The notes beneath the pieces are model-generated. The model was not told where the DNA came from and did no database searches. It saw only the letters and a program-made list of their open reading frames with translations. Both the position numbers and the translations under genes were made by a program. Shown here piece by piece: positions 36,511 to 51,800 of a stretch of DNA of 64,000 nt. The stretch's first letter is position 1. Each line of letters opens with the position of its first letter. The DNA is from MWCR01 sp049325475. Lineage in GTDB: Bacteria; Patescibacteriota; Patescibacteriia; 2-12-FULL-60-25. Location of the stretch: the NCBI GenBank assembly GCA_049325475.1, contig JBMOLN010000007.1, positions 186,001 through 250,000 of the forward strand, given 5' to 3'.

Positions 36511-36580
36511 AGAACAGGTCTGAGCGCGAGACAGCTTTGTCATGACAAACAGAGCCGTCCGCCAAAACCTGTTCTTTTTT
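36511..36580 (+). promoter_or_regulatory. Terminator-ended leader structure before the giant gene
   Basis: AGAACAGGT (36511-36519) pairs perfectly with ACCTGTTCT (36567-36575), followed by TTTTT; the 47-base loop folds internally (TTTGTC/GACAAA). Reads as a conditional terminator ~240 bases before the coding start. CCCGC/GCGGG at 36648-36664 adds a second hairpin. Confidence 0.5.
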
Positions 36581-36818
36581 CTAACCCGGACCAAACACTC
36601 AAAGCTAAGCCAAAACAAACACTCACAAAATCGCCAAGTAAAATCTCCCGCACTGACAGCGGGCGCAAAATCAAATCCTGACACGTCATTCGCGAACAAC
36701 GTGTCCCAACAAATCCCGAAAATCAAAATCTGACAAATCGCAAAAATCGGGAAATCAAGATCAAATCAATCCGGGCAATCCTTGAGCCAAAATCAAGGCA
36801 ATCCCGGTCAAAAACAAC

Positions 36819-39800
36819 ATGCCGCTCAAATCAAACTTCCTAACCAACAGGAAAACCAAAACAACAGACAGGCCTAAGCGCACGATGAACGTGGGCTCTT
36901 TTGTTTGCGCCATGATGGTTGTGGCACAAGTACTGGGTTCTCTCTTCGGCTTCGGTTCTGTCAACGTAGCGGATCTCCTCTCGGTTAAACCGGTTCAGGC
37001 GGCAGAAGGCATATCTCACACAATCAATTACCAAGGACGTTTGATGGATGCCGGCGGCAGCAATGTCGCGGACGGCGATTATGACATGATCTTCGTGATC
37101 TACGATTCCTTGACCGGCGGTAATCAACTCTGGTCGGCGTCCACCACTAATGGTCTGCCAACGGGCACAACCACAACTGTCCCGGTCGCAGTCAAATCCG
37201 GCTTATTCTCCATCCTTTTAGGAGATACCAATGATAATCAAGTCGCTTTCCCGGAAAATCTCTTTAATAATGATGAGCTTTATCTTGGCGTCACAGTCGG
37301 CGCGGATGCTGAAATGCAGCCCCGCAAACGCTTGTCCGCGGTGCCTTATGCTTATAATAGTGAAACTCTACAGGGCCAATACGCCTCTCATACCGTTGAC
37401 GGAACAACGGGCGGAGACTTATTTGCCTTGCATCAAGGATCCGACACTCCTGCCAGCGCCACTCGCACAGCTTTATATGTAGAGACAAAAGGAACCAGTG
37501 AAAGTTGGGATTTCTTAACCCGCATGAACAACGGTTTGCTTGATGTCTTTACCATCACGAGAAGCGGCAATGTCACCACAACCGGAAGCTTCCAGGTCGA
37601 CGGAACGTCAATTATCGGCTCGGCCACGGATACTCCGGCCATATTCAATGCTTATATCAACTCGGATTTCAATCCATATATAGATGACACCTATTATCTG
37701 GGTATAGACGGCTACCGCTGGAAAGGCTTAAACGCAGTCAACGTCACCACAACCAACCTCGCAGCCGACTACGTCACCACATCCGAACTCTGGGTGGACG
37801 GAGTCCAAATCACCGGCGGAGCGGGCTCAACCCCCAACTGGCAGCAAGTCACAGACGTGGGCGCAACCACAACCAACTGGGTACAATTTGCCGGCGCAAC
37901 CACAACCGGAGATATTTTGCCCGATCCGACATTATCCTTGGATCTCGGCTCCTCATCCAACCGCTGGAATGACGTCTGGGCTTCTTCAACCCGCATCGGT
38001 TCTTCAACTTGGGATTTATGGCAGGCTGATGAGGGTTTCATGATTTCCAATAACAATCTTGCCAATAAATACTTTGCCATCACCAATGCCGGTAAAGTGG
38101 GTGTTGGCACAACAAGTCCTAACGGAAAACTGGATCTCAATCTTGGCACGGGAGGTAATAATAACGGCTTGGTCATGGATTTAACATCCGCAAACGGCGT
38201 TGCGGATCAGCGCTGGAGCTCGATTGATTTTAAGAGCTACACTTCCGGAATCGTCGGCAGGATGTTCTCAACCGGCAACACTTATTCCAGCGGAGCGATT
38301 AATTTTCCCGCCAATTCAATCGGTCTTATCGAAGAAAACGCCAACGGCAGTTTGGTGCTCATGAACGCCGGTGCCAGTGGAGATATCAGATTCAATACCG
38401 GCGGTTACGGTACAGCCTTCGAAAGAATGCGTATATTGAGTGGCGGCAATGTCGGCATCGGCGATACAACGCCCGCAGCACTCTTCACCGTCGGTAACGG
38501 CGACCTGTTCCAGGTAAACTCCAGCGGCCGCGTTCAAGCCAACTCCGGCGCGTCCGGAGCCGGCAACTTGGCCTACTCCTTCGTCAATGATACGGATACG
38601 GGCTTGTATAATTCTTTGGCCAATGAAATGCGTTTTCAAACCAATGGCACGGATCGCGTCACCATAAATTCCAACGGCAACGTAGGTATTAATTACACCA
38701 ATCCTTGGATCGGCAATTTGCATGTAAATAGATCCACGGCTGCCGGCTTGGGCGGTGATGTTTGGATTACCAACATGGCGGCTAATAATGTGGGTAATTA
38801 TGCTCGTTTGGCTTTTGGTGTTGACGGATCGGGTGATAATACGCCAAACGTAGCCTTGGAATCCATTGTTGTTAATACGGGCTTTAGTACCGCGGATTTG
38901 GCATTTAAGTTCTGGGACGGAAGCGGATATAACGAAAAGATGAGAGTAATGTACTCCGGCAACGTGGGCATCGGCGATACAACACCGGCCTCATTATTTA
39001 CGGTTGGCAATAACGACCGGTTCCAAGTCAATTCCAGTGGTCGTGTCTTGGCTGATGCGGGTGCATCGGGAGCGGGAAATTTAGCATATTCTTTTGTAGG
39101 AGATACGGGCACCGGATTATACCGATCAGCGGCCAATGAAATGCGTTTTCAAACCAATGCTTCTGATCGAATTACTATTAATTCATCCGGCAATTTCGGC
39201 ATCGGCGACACCTCACCATTAGCCCTCTTTACCGTGGGCAATGGCGACTTGTTTCAAGTTGATTCAACCGGCGATCTTATCAAAATTCGCAATGTCACCT
39301 ATTCCTGGCCATCCTCTCAAGGAGGCGCCAATACATACCTTAAAAACAACGGCTCGGGCACCCTGACTTGGGAAACCGTGGCCGGCGCCACAACGCCAAA
39401 TCTCCAGCAAGTCACGGACGTTGGCGCAACCACAACCAACTGGATCGCGTTTAACGGCGCATCATCTACCAATCACATCGTACCGTCATCAACTCTCATG
39501 TACGATTTGGGCTCATCCGCTTACCGCTGGGATGATATTTGGGGCCAAACCTTCCATGTCGGCAGTTCAACATGGGATTTGTATCAAAACGCGGACCGTT
39601 CGTTTGGTCTGGGAAATTATCTGTATGGACACGATCAATTACGTATCGACGAAAATGGTTGGATGGGAATCAGCCTGGGTCAAAATATTGACGACTTTGA
39701 TAATGAACGCATCGAAACTTATTGGACAACCTCCACTCCGGCCGGAACAATTACCGAAGATGATGATGTGCTCACAATGGAATGTATCGGTATATGTGAT

Positions 39801-42800
39801 TGGTGGACAGGCGGCACAGAATCCTCGCCCATTATCACACAAAGCTTGGATTATGATGAAGACTTTACCATCACAACAAAAATATCTTCATTTGCCAACA
39901 CGATCCCGCAGACCAATGCCGGCCCGATTGTTTACAAAGACAGAAACAATGTTTATGGTTGGATATTGGATGGAAACGATCAATTAATAGCTTTTAGGAT
40001 TGTCAGTGATATAGGCAGTGTAATATTTACCGGTCCCACTGTTACCAATATTCCTCTTTGGTTGCGCATCCGCCGTGTGGGGACGACTTTATATTTTGAT
40101 TATTCCGTTAACGGCCGTGATTTTACCAATTCCGGTTCGGTTGTTCAGGCATTTACTCCAACCAGTGTGGGTTTGGTCAACAAAGTTTATTCGGGCGGCA
40201 ATCTTACCACGGAATTTGATTATTTCGAATTAAATTACACCAATGATTATCGTCATAAACCCATGGCGGCATTTGATTTGGGCGGTGCGGTTAATTGGAG
40301 GGGTATGGTAGAGCCTTTCACGGCTTCTTCCAGCCAAGGCATTATCTATTTTGATAAAAATACCAATAAATTCCGCGTTTCGGAAAATGGCGGTGCGTAT
40401 GTTGATTTACTCTCCGGCGTAGTCGATCTCCAAGTTGCTACGGATAACGGCAACACTACGGATAATTCAATCATCATAACCGCGGCCACGCCCACCGCTT
40501 TGGGCAAGGTGCAGGACGCGGTGTATTTGGACGGACCGTTTGACATTGAAGTAATCGGTGATCTTGCTTATACGGCCTCTTATAACCAAGACTATTTAAC
40601 GATTTGGGATGTTTCAGACCGCAATGCTCCTGTCCGGCTGGGTTCTCTTCAAGACGGCACAAATTTAAACGGGGCTTTCTTTTTGGATGTTGAAGGCGAT
40701 TACGCTTATATCACTTCCGAACTTGGCAACCGATTCGCTGTTGTCAATATCTCCAGCTCAACCAACCCCGTGTTAACCGGCTCTTTGGCTTCCGATAACA
40801 CTAACGGCGTTTATCTTGACGGGGCCGCCGGAGTCAAGGTCATGGGTGATTACGCCTACGTAGTCTCGCGCGATGATAATGCTTTCCAAATTATTGACAT
40901 CAAAGATCCGTCAAATCCGGTGCCTGTTTCTTCCTTGGTGCATAATGGAACCAGCCGGTTCATGTCTTACCCTCATGGCATAGATATCATGGGAGGCTAT
41001 GCGTATATCACGGGGCGCACATCAGACTCATTGCAGATAGTCGATATCACCGATCCCTACAATCCTGTCGCCAAAGGCTTTATCACGGAGACCACCTGTG
41101 GGGCCGCCACTTGCGAATTGGACGGCGCCGTGGGCATCAAAGTAATGGGTGATTATGCCTACATTGCATCTTTTGACGATGATGGAATGGAGATTGTCGA
41201 CATCAGCTCATCTACAAATCCGATACACGTCGGAAAAATCACTGACAACGCGGCCGCCACGAATTTAAACGGCGCTTGGGATATCGATATACTCGGCGAT
41301 CACGCTTACATCACAGGCTATGACGACAGCGGGCTCGAAATCGTGGATATTACCGACCCGGCCAACCCGTCCCACTTTGCTCTTGTAAATGACAGCGCAG
41401 ACCTTTATTTGCTTAATGCCGCCGGTTTGGATATTGAAGGCAATTATTTATATGTCGCTTCATTCGGCGAGGATGGTTTGCAGATTTTCGAACTCAACCG
41501 GTTAAAAACTCCGATCGCCGATATCAGCCTTCTTGATTCCGATTATCTCAACGTTTCAAGCAAGCTGACAGTCGGCGGAGGTTTTGAATTAACCGGCAAT
41601 GTGATTTCCGATTTACTGCCCGATTCTTCCGGCAGTTTCAACCTTGGCGATGCAGACCACGCCTGGAACAGTCTGCACTCCAATGACGTGGATGTTTACG
41701 CTTCGGCCCCTGTCGCCAAAGGCAAAGTGACAAATGCGGTGTTGGATTATGCCTATGGTCATTTTGTTCAGGGAGATCTGGCCTACATCACTTCGTTTAA
41801 TCAAGACCGATTGACTATTTATGATATCTCCGACCCCGACTCCCCCGTTCAATTGGGCACCTTAACAGACGCCACAAATTTAAACGGCGCTTACTACATT
41901 TCAGTGCAAGGCGATTATGCCTTCATTACCGCGGAAGAAGGCAATAGATTCGCTGTCGTTGATGTTTCCAATCCCTACCAACCCTCTTTGGTTGCCACCT
42001 TAAATGATGGCGGCAGTGTGTATTTGGGCGGAGCAACCGGCCTTTATATATCCGGCAAATATGCCTATGTAACGGCCCGCGATGATGACGCGCTTACCAT
42101 AATCGATATTTCCGATCCGACCGTTCCCAAACACGTCAGTTCCATCTTGCATAATGTCGGAGCCAATACATTCCTTGATTTTGCGCACGGTGTTTACGTT
42201 AAAGGCAATTACGCCTATGTGGCTTCCTACACCTCGCAAGCCGTGCAGATTATTGATGTATCCGATCCCAAAGCTCCGTTTGCCGCCGGCGTCATCTGCG
42301 ATACGTCTTCACCGTCTTGTCCGGTTGCCTTGGAAACCGCCCAGGAACTTAACGGCGCCAGAAACATCAAAGTTGTCGGTAATTACGCTTGTGTGGCTTC
42401 CGAACTGGATGACGGAGTCAGCATCATCGACATTTCCAGCTCCACGGCTCCAACCGAGGTTGGTTATATAACCGACGCCGGTCTAACCGAATTGGACGGC
42501 GCCAATTCCATAGAAGTTATCGGCGATTATGCTTATGTTACCGCTTTGGAGGATGACGGCATTGAAGTTTTAAATATTTCCGATCCGGCCGCCCCGTCCC
42601 ATGTCGCCTTTATTACCGACTCGGTCAACACTTATTTGGACGGTCCCAGCTCAATTTCTGTCTCCGGCAATTACTTATATACCACTTCACGCGACGAAGA
42701 CGGCTTCCAGATTTTTAAACTTAATACCGTAAAAGCCGTCACCGCCGATATCGGCCACCTGTTTTCCACGGATCTGGAAGTTAAGGCCAATGCCACAATT

Positions 42801-45800
42801 GGCAATGATTTATACGTAAACAGCGCTATTCATACCGATGAAATCTTCGGCCGCAATCTCTACTCTAACGACATCTTCAACACCAACAACGTCTACGTCT
42901 CCGGTACTACCTACACCGAAGAACTCTGGACTAAAGGCATCACATTGGGCTATAAAGATCCTGTCTATAAAGCGGGGGTTGATTATTCCGGCGCTAATTC
43001 CCCCTCTGTTCTGGATGTGCAAGGCTCTTATGTGTACGCGGCCGAATACGGCGACATTACGGTTTTTGATATTTCAGATAAAAATAATCCGGAGATTGCC
43101 AGCGTGATAACCCAACCTGCAACCGGCGTCTTGCCTTCCCTTGTGGTTAGCGGTAAATATCTGTATTTGGGATCAACTGTTTCTACTGAAGAGTTTTCAA
43201 TTTATGACATTTCCAACCCCGCTTCTGCTGTCAGGCTCGGCGATGTTGACACGGGCATCGATTCCGTCTATTCCATTGAACTTATTGATAAATACGCGTA
43301 TGCCGGACAAGCAAACGGTGATATTGGGGTTATTGATGTAAGTGTGCCCGAATCAATCGGCAACAGCAAACTTGTTTATACTCTTGATTTAGGGGCAAAT
43401 ATTATCAGAGCCATCAAGCGCCAAGGTAATTACGTATATGTTGGCACCAATAACGGAACCGGCAATGCTGATTTATTCGTTCTTGATGTCAGCAATCCCG
43501 CACTTCCCACTGTTGCCACCAGCGTTAACGTTGGAGCTAACTATGTGATGGATTTACAGCCGGCCGGCCGCTATCTCTACTTAACTACTTTAAATGGAGA
43601 CCCGACAGTCACCGAAGATTTTATCAGGTATGATATTTCCAACCCCGTGGCGCCTGTTTATTCGGATGGTATCAATTTGGATACTTCAACCGCATATAAC
43701 GTCAAGATATATAATAAGTATGCCTACGTATCTTTTTCGGACGCTTCGCTCTCTACCGGCGCAAATCAAGATGTCGTTGTTATTGACATATCCAGCACGA
43801 CAAGCATGACTTATGTGGGCGGCGCCAATACTGATGATTCCCAGCCCTTCGGCATGGCCATAGAAGGAAGGTATCTTTATGTTAATACATACAACGGCAC
43901 CGGAACCGTGGATTTCAGAATCTATGATATTGGCGGTGTAAGTTTTTATGCTGCCGAAATGGACAGCCTGCAAAGCGACCAGCTCTGGGTCACCGGTGAT
44001 GCGGACGTTGCCAATAATCTGTTCGTCGGCACCAGGCTTGAAGTGGGGCACGGCGGTTTAGTCACCAACGGCGGCGTCGTAGCCATGGCCACATCTTCTC
44101 TGGCCAACACCCTCCCGCACGCTAATTACACTTATGATCTCGGCTCTTGGGATTACAACTGGCGCAATATTTATGCATCCGGTACATCCTATTTGCGTGA
44201 TATCTGGTCAGTTAATATTGATGCTGATAATCCGAGCGACGCATCTTTGGTTCAAAAATATGCCGGAGCTCTGCCTGCCGCCACGACCGGGGATATTTAT
44301 TCCATTGACGTTGATGGAACGTATATGTACGTCGCCGGAGCCGGAACGGGCGCAAGGATGTTTAGTATTTATGATTATACCAACCCGGCTTCTCCTTCAT
44401 TTGTCGGCGAGGTCACATTTAGCAGGACTCCTAGATATGTTAAAGTTCAGGGTGATTATGCTTATGTGTGGCTTGATGGCGGTCTTGGCGGGCAAGATTA
44501 TTTGGCAACAGTTGATATCAGAAACCGCGCCAACCCCAGCGTTGTTGCTAATTTCAGCACCAATATTTCGGCTGATGTTCAGTCGCTTGATGTGGTTGGT
44601 CATTATGTGTATTTTTTGATTGGTGATTCGATTTACATCTACGATGCCGCTGACCCGGCAAACATGAATACCACGCCGGTCGCGACTATTGCCACAGGTG
44701 GCACCGGTCCCAAGGGGATCGATGTTTATCAAGGATATGCATATATAGCTAATTATAACTCCAATAACATATCTGTAATCGATGTCAAAAATCCGTTAAA
44801 TCCTTCTTTGGTAACCACCTTGGCCACAGCTAACGGTCCTGTAGGCATTTCTATTGAAGGCGGCTATGCTTATGTTCACCATCAAAACAGCGCCAATACT
44901 CTTAGCGTAATAAATGTTAAAAACCCGGCCTCGCCTTCCGTGGTTGCTACGTTGGATTTGGCCGGTTATGCATATGGTGACTATGCCGATAATATAGAAG
45001 TCCATGGCCGGTATGCCTATTTATCCTGTGCTACCGGTAATATCGGTTATATTATTGATGTAAGCAACCCCGCCTCGCCGGTCTTGGTCGCTTCTGAAAG
45101 TCTTGGGAGCACGGGCTTGAGTATCGCCGTTGATGGCAAAAATGTATTCTGGGGTTACAGTTCAAGATCGGTTGAAATTCATGGCTTGGGCGGCATTGAA
45201 ACCAATTCACTCTTGGTTGATACGGCCAGAATGGGCAGCTTGCTGGTTAGTGGCTCAGCCAGCATATCGGATGATCTCTCCATCCTCGGAGATCTGCATG
45301 TTGGTACAGGCGGTGTACACTCCAACGGCCCATTATCAGCCGGAGCCACATCCACTTTGGTCAACGTCCTGCCATATTTGAACAACTCCTATGATCTCGG
45401 CACTTACAACACCCAATGGCGCAATATTTACGCCACCGGCACGTCTTACCTTGATGATATTTGGACGCGCAATATTGACGCTACCAATATTGATGCCGCT
45501 CATGTTGTAAAAACAGATCTTATTAGCAGCGGCTATGGGGAACATGGCTCGGTGGTTGTGCGCGGGGATTATGCTTATCAAGCTGTTAATAGATATTTGC
45601 AAATTTACAACGTCAGCGATCCAAGTAATGTTATCTTAGTCACCAGCACAAGCATTAACCCCCAAAATAGCAGTGCCCGAGCGAATGGCATCCGCCTGCA
45701 CGGAAATTATGCCATCATATCTAATGATTTGGGCGATGTTTCGGTTGTTGACATCACATATCCGCCCTCGCCTTATGTGGTCGCCACTTACTACCATATC

Positions 45801-48800
45801 ACAGATGCCGAAAGAGGCTTTGACGTGTCCGGCAATTATCTTTTTGTGCCTCACGGCAATAATCTGGAAATATACGACCTTACCAGTGCTTATTCGGATT
45901 ACCAGAATACTTATAGCTTTGGCGGCTACTCGTATCCCCCGGCAACAATCAGGGCTGTTCCGGCCGGTTCGGTCAACACGGGCGGCGCCGGGCCCGTGGC
46001 CGTTCATGTGGAAGGCCACCTGGCTTATGTCACCAATTATACATCCGGTACTGTTTCCATAATTAACGCAAGCAATCCCAAAGATCCTGTCTTGATTGCA
46101 ACATCAACGGTTGCCGCTAATGTTTCCAGTATTTTTGTGAAAAGCGGTTATATATACACCATGGCCGTGGGATCATCAAATTTATACATCACGGATGCCA
46201 CGAATCCTTATAGTCCTTTCCTGGCGGCAACTCTTAATATTGGGACGCAGCCCTCTGCTCTTATGCAGACGGCTCAAAATATTGAAGCGGTCGGTGATTA
46301 TGTATATATCTCAGGTTATAATTCAAACAGATTAGTCATCGTGGACGCGTCCAGCTCTACGGCTCCGGTTGTGTTAAATCAAACAACCCTGGACGGTGTG
46401 GGCGGAGGCTTGGCCGTATCCGGAAGAAACGTATATGTATCTCAAGCAAGTTATTTAGGTGTTTACGATGTTGGCGGCATCGAAACGCATGGTCTTAATG
46501 CCTACAGCGCCAAGCTTGGCAACCTGAACGTACAAACCAATGCCGTTGTAAATAATGATTTGGACGTTGGCGGATCCCTAAGCGTCGGCAATGGCGGCAT
46601 CATCTCCAACGGCCCTGTCACCGCCATATCGGAATTTCAATACGTCACAACGGTTTCGGTTGGCTTGACCGGCACATCCGGACCTTTTGATGTGGATGTC
46701 TATGACAACATGGCTTATGTTGTAAACAATAATGAAGGCACCTTAACGGTAATGGATGTCAGCGATCCGTCTCAGGCGTCAATTGTCACCACTACCTACT
46801 CCGGATTTTTTGGCACCCTGCCGATTAAAAATGTCGTAAGGGGTAATTACCTGTATGTGTATTATGATAATTCCAGCAACAACTTTAAGATTTTCAATAT
46901 TACGGATCCCGTAAATCCGGTTCTGGCCGGCAGTTTAACCGTAACGCCGGGTTCATATAACGGGGATCTTAAAGTGATGGGAGATTACGCTTACCTCGTC
47001 CGCAATAACAGCTTGTATGTAATCAATATTCATAATCCGCAAAATCCATATATCGCTAGCAGTTTAGCGCTTGTCAGCGGCGTAACGGGTTTATTTATCC
47101 AAGACAACTTCGCATATGTTGCCGCCGGTTATGGCAATAGAGGTTTGTATATCGTTGATATCAGGAATCCATTAAACCCAGTGAACCGCGGCAATCTCGT
47201 CTATGGAGGTACAAATAATCCTAACGATGTGGCCGTAAAAGATAACTATGCGTATGTGGCCGGTACGGAAGGCTCGGATATCAGAGTTGTTGATATCACG
47301 GATAAGGATAATCCCGTCGAAGTCGCGACTGTGGATTTTTCGGGAATTGTGCATGACTTTGAAATTCAAGGGGATTGCCTCTACGTCTCCAATGAAATGG
47401 CGGATAATGCGGGTGCTCAAGCCAGAATTTGGATTTATAACATATCCGATCCGGAAAATATTTATGAGGTAAAAGGCGTCATGCCCATCCAAAGTTATTC
47501 TCCCCGCGGTATTAAAGTTTACAAAGGATACTTATACTCGGCCCATTACGGACATGGCACGGGCGGCTACGGCGATACGCCAACCAACAAAGTGGGTATC
47601 TACAAACTGGCCGGCTTTAAAGGCATGTCAATCGATGCGGATGTTGGTGATTTTGGCGACCTCGCTGTTGAGGGAAGCATGACCATCGGCAGCCAGCTTT
47701 CTATTCAAGGCGGTTTGCACGTCGGCATTAACGGCATCATCACCAACGGCGGCCTCGCGGTTCAGTCCACTTCCACCTTCTCGGATATTCAAATCTTTGG
47801 GTACATTAATAATGATCTTCTCCCCTTGTATCATGATACTTTCTGGATCGGCACCTCCACGCGCATGTGGAAGGGCTTGGCCGCTACAACGGTTAGTACA
47901 ACTCAGCTGATAATCAATGGAGTACCGTTTAATGGATTGGGCATTGCCGGCACCGACAATCGTATAGTCCGCATGGACGGTACCGACAAGATTCAGGATT
48001 CATTAATTGTTCTTGATGATACGGGCAATCTTTATCCGGTTAATACCAACTCTCAAGATTTGGGCCTTGCAACCAACCGCTGGGATGATGTTTGGGGCGC
48101 TACTTTCCATGTCGGAACCAGTACATGGAATATTACTCAGGCCGTTGATGGAAATTTCTCATTAACGAAGAGCGGTTTTGGCTATGGAACAATTTGGGAT
48201 AATGGCGACAATATAGCATTCGGTTATAGATCCGGTGAAGCCATAGGAACGGGTCAAAGAAATGTCGGGTATGGCAGTTATACATTGGGCGATAATGATT
48301 TTGGCAATGATAATACGGGCATCGGTTATGCCGCTCTTTCAAGCGCCGGTAGCGGGGAATCGTTCAGCTTTAATACAGGAGTCGGATCCAACGTCATGGC
48401 CAACCTGGAAACCGGCAGTTATAACACCGGTATTGGCGCAAGAGCATTATTTAACAATATATCGGGTGCAACAAACACCGCGATCGGATTTGGGAGTTTA
48501 TACAGCCTGACAAACGGAAATAATAATGTAGCTATTGGCGACTCGGCGATGTACAGCAACTCATCATTAAGCGGTCTGGTCGCTATTGGCTCGGGAGCCA
48601 TGTATTCCAATGTGGCGGGTGTTTCCAATTTAGCCATCGGAGCATCCGCTTTGTATGCCAATACCAACGGAAAAAGCAATACGGCTGTCGGTTATGCCGC
48701 TTTGAGCGGTGCCGGCGGCAGTCATAGCTATAATACAGCCATGGGTTCTCTAGCGATGAATTTGATCACTACAGGCTCTTACAACTCTGTTTTTGGCGCC

Positions 48801-51800
48801 GACGCAATGCGCAATATCACCACCGGCGCTTCCAATACGGCCGTAGGCGCTGAAAGTTTGTATTTAAATGATACCGGAAGCCAAAATACGGCACTTGGTT
48901 CGAGAGCGCTTTATTCAAATACCGCGGGAATAAGAAATACTATAACCGGCTCGGAAGCAGCGTATGATTTAAACGGTAGTTATAATACCTTTAACGGTTC
49001 TCAAAGCGCCCGCAATTTTCAAACCGGCAATTATAATACGGGTCTCGGTTATCGAGCGGTTTATGGCAATGCGAGCGGAGCAAACGCTTCCTATAATACG
49101 GGCATCGGCAGTTTCAGCCTTGGACTTTTAACAACCGGCGCATCAAATACAGCCGTAGGTTATGCCAGTTTGTTTAATAACACCACCGGCGAATCCAATA
49201 CTGCCGTAGGCACTGAAAGTTTGTATTTAAATACAACCGGTAGTTACAATACCGCGCAAGGTTTTTGGGCGATGCGGGCCAATACCAGTGGATCTAATAA
49301 TGCCGCTTATGGCTGGGCTTCGTTATTTAGCAACCAAACCGGTAATTATAATACCGGCTTGGGAGGTTCTAATATAGTTTGGAATACAAATGGTTTATAT
49401 AACACAGGTGTTGGTTATGAGGCTCTAAACGGCAATGAGGGCGATTCGGGCTGGAGTTACAATACCGGCATCGGAGCAAGGAGTTTGTATGGATTAACTA
49501 CAGGCGCTTCTAACACAGCGGTTGGATTTGAGAGTTTGCTTGACTTGACTACTGGATCTTACAACGTTTCCATAGGTACCAATTCCATGGATTCTGCGGT
49601 CTTTGGTAGTTGGAATGTGGCCATCGGCGCAAAAGCCCTATCTAGCTATACAAATCCGTATTCAGTCACAGCCATTGGCTATATGGCTTTAGCCAGCAGC
49701 ACCTCAGGCAATCAGACGGCTGTCGGAAGTAATGCCCTGCGCCACAACACTACCGGTGATTTCAATACTGCCGTGGGTACCTATTCGATGCAGGATAATA
49801 CAACCGGTGACGAAAATGATGCTTTCGGCCATTATGCGCTAAATAACAACACTACGGGCAGTGGCAATTCAGCATTTGGATACAGATCTTTGAACTATAA
49901 TGCCACAGGTACCTATAATACAGCTTTGGGTAATTATGCCCTCTACAGTGATGATGGCGATACGGGAAACACGGCTGTTGGCTATAGCGCGGCGCACGAT
50001 CTCGAAAACGGTGACTACAATGTATTTATAGGTTATGAAGCAGCACGCTATACTACAAGAGGAAGCAGTAGCACTTATATTGGTTATGATACCGGCGGTC
50101 ACAGTTTTTACGAATATAATAATGCCATGGCTCTTGGCGCTGGTGCAAGGGTCGATGCTTCAGATCATATTAGACTTGGTAACGACGCTATCAAACAAAT
50201 CGGCGGTATAGTCGGCTTCTCTAATTTGTCAGATGTAAGAATAAAAGAAAATATTGAAAATTATAATGTTGGCCTTGATTTTATTTTGGATCTCCAACCG
50301 CGTAGATTTGAAATGATCAATTGGGACGATCGTAAAGTTGAAGGTTTTATTGCGCAGGAAGTCAAAGATGTCATGGATAGTCACGGAATCACTTTCAGCG
50401 GATATGTTGATCCGGCAATTGATGGCGCTCCTGCCGATTCTCTCAAGAGTCTAACTTATGGACAATTCGTTGTACCTCTTGTTAATGCCGTTCAAGAAAT
50501 CTACGCATCCAGCTCGCCTCTTTGGGCCAAAGTCCAAATCGATCAAAACGGCGATGTCGCTGTCGGCGACACTGTAATCAAACCTCAAGACACGGCCACG
50601 AGTTCCACGCAAGCATTTGATTCTTACACATTCAGCTACATGGGCTCGGCTTGGAATTCCTCAACATCGCAAGCTATCACAACATCATTTGATGTCTTCA
50701 ACAATACAATCCATGCCAGCTCTTCCGAACTCAAATTCATCTACACAACCGGCACCGGCTTTACGCAAGAATTACTTACAATCACCAATGCCGGCGACAT
50801 GCATGTATCGGGCGATCTCCACGTAGGCCGCAGACTCTATCTGGGTTCCAAGACCACAGGTGAATCTTCAACCGGCACCTACATCTTTGTTGACGACACA
50901 TTGGCTCCGACTTCAACTTACATAGCAACCAACGCCGACGGCTGGCAAACAGAAACAACTTATGACTACGCCGAACGCTACGAATCCTTGCAAGAACTTG
51001 AACCCGGCGACTTGGTCACAACCGATGCATCGGGCGTCAATCTTGTGAAACGCGCTACATCTCCTTCAGATCCTCTCTTGGGTATCGTTTCCACCAAACC
51101 CGGCTTTGTCACCGGCCGCCACTATGATGGCTGGTATCCAATTGCTTTGGCCGGCCGCGTGCCCACCCGTGTCAGCACAATCAACGGCGCCATCCGCGTA
51201 GGTGATTACATCACAGCCTCGGAGAACTCCGGAGTTGGCGTCAAAGCCATCGGTCCGGGCAACGTCATCGGTATCGCTCTGGAGGCTTACGATTCTCCGG
51301 AAGAAGGGTTGATCAGTGTCTTTGTCAAACCCAGTTACACCGCAGGTGTCATCTCCAATGAAACCGAAACCGCCGGAACCATCGTCTACAACAATACAAC
51401 CATAGAAGCTCCCGTGCAGCGCACAGAAATCGAAGGCTTGGCCACAATCCGCGCCGGCGCAACAGAAGTACACATCTCCTACGGTTCCATATTGGCTTAC
51501 CCGATGATTTATGCCAACCCTCACGCTTCGCTTGGAGGTTCCTGGTGGATCACCAACCGCACGGATACGGGCTTCGACATTATCTTGAGCCAGCCGGAGA
51601 ACCATGACATTGAATTTACCTGGATGGCCCGTCCCATGAATCCCGGCACAATCCGCTTTGTATCAGACAACACTTACCACAACGTAGACAATCTTACAGC
51701 TCATCCTATCGGTCCGACTCAAGAAGAGCTTTTGGAAGATGAAACAACAACCTCAACAGATCCAATAGCAGAACCTCCAACTGAAGATCCGGTTGATACG

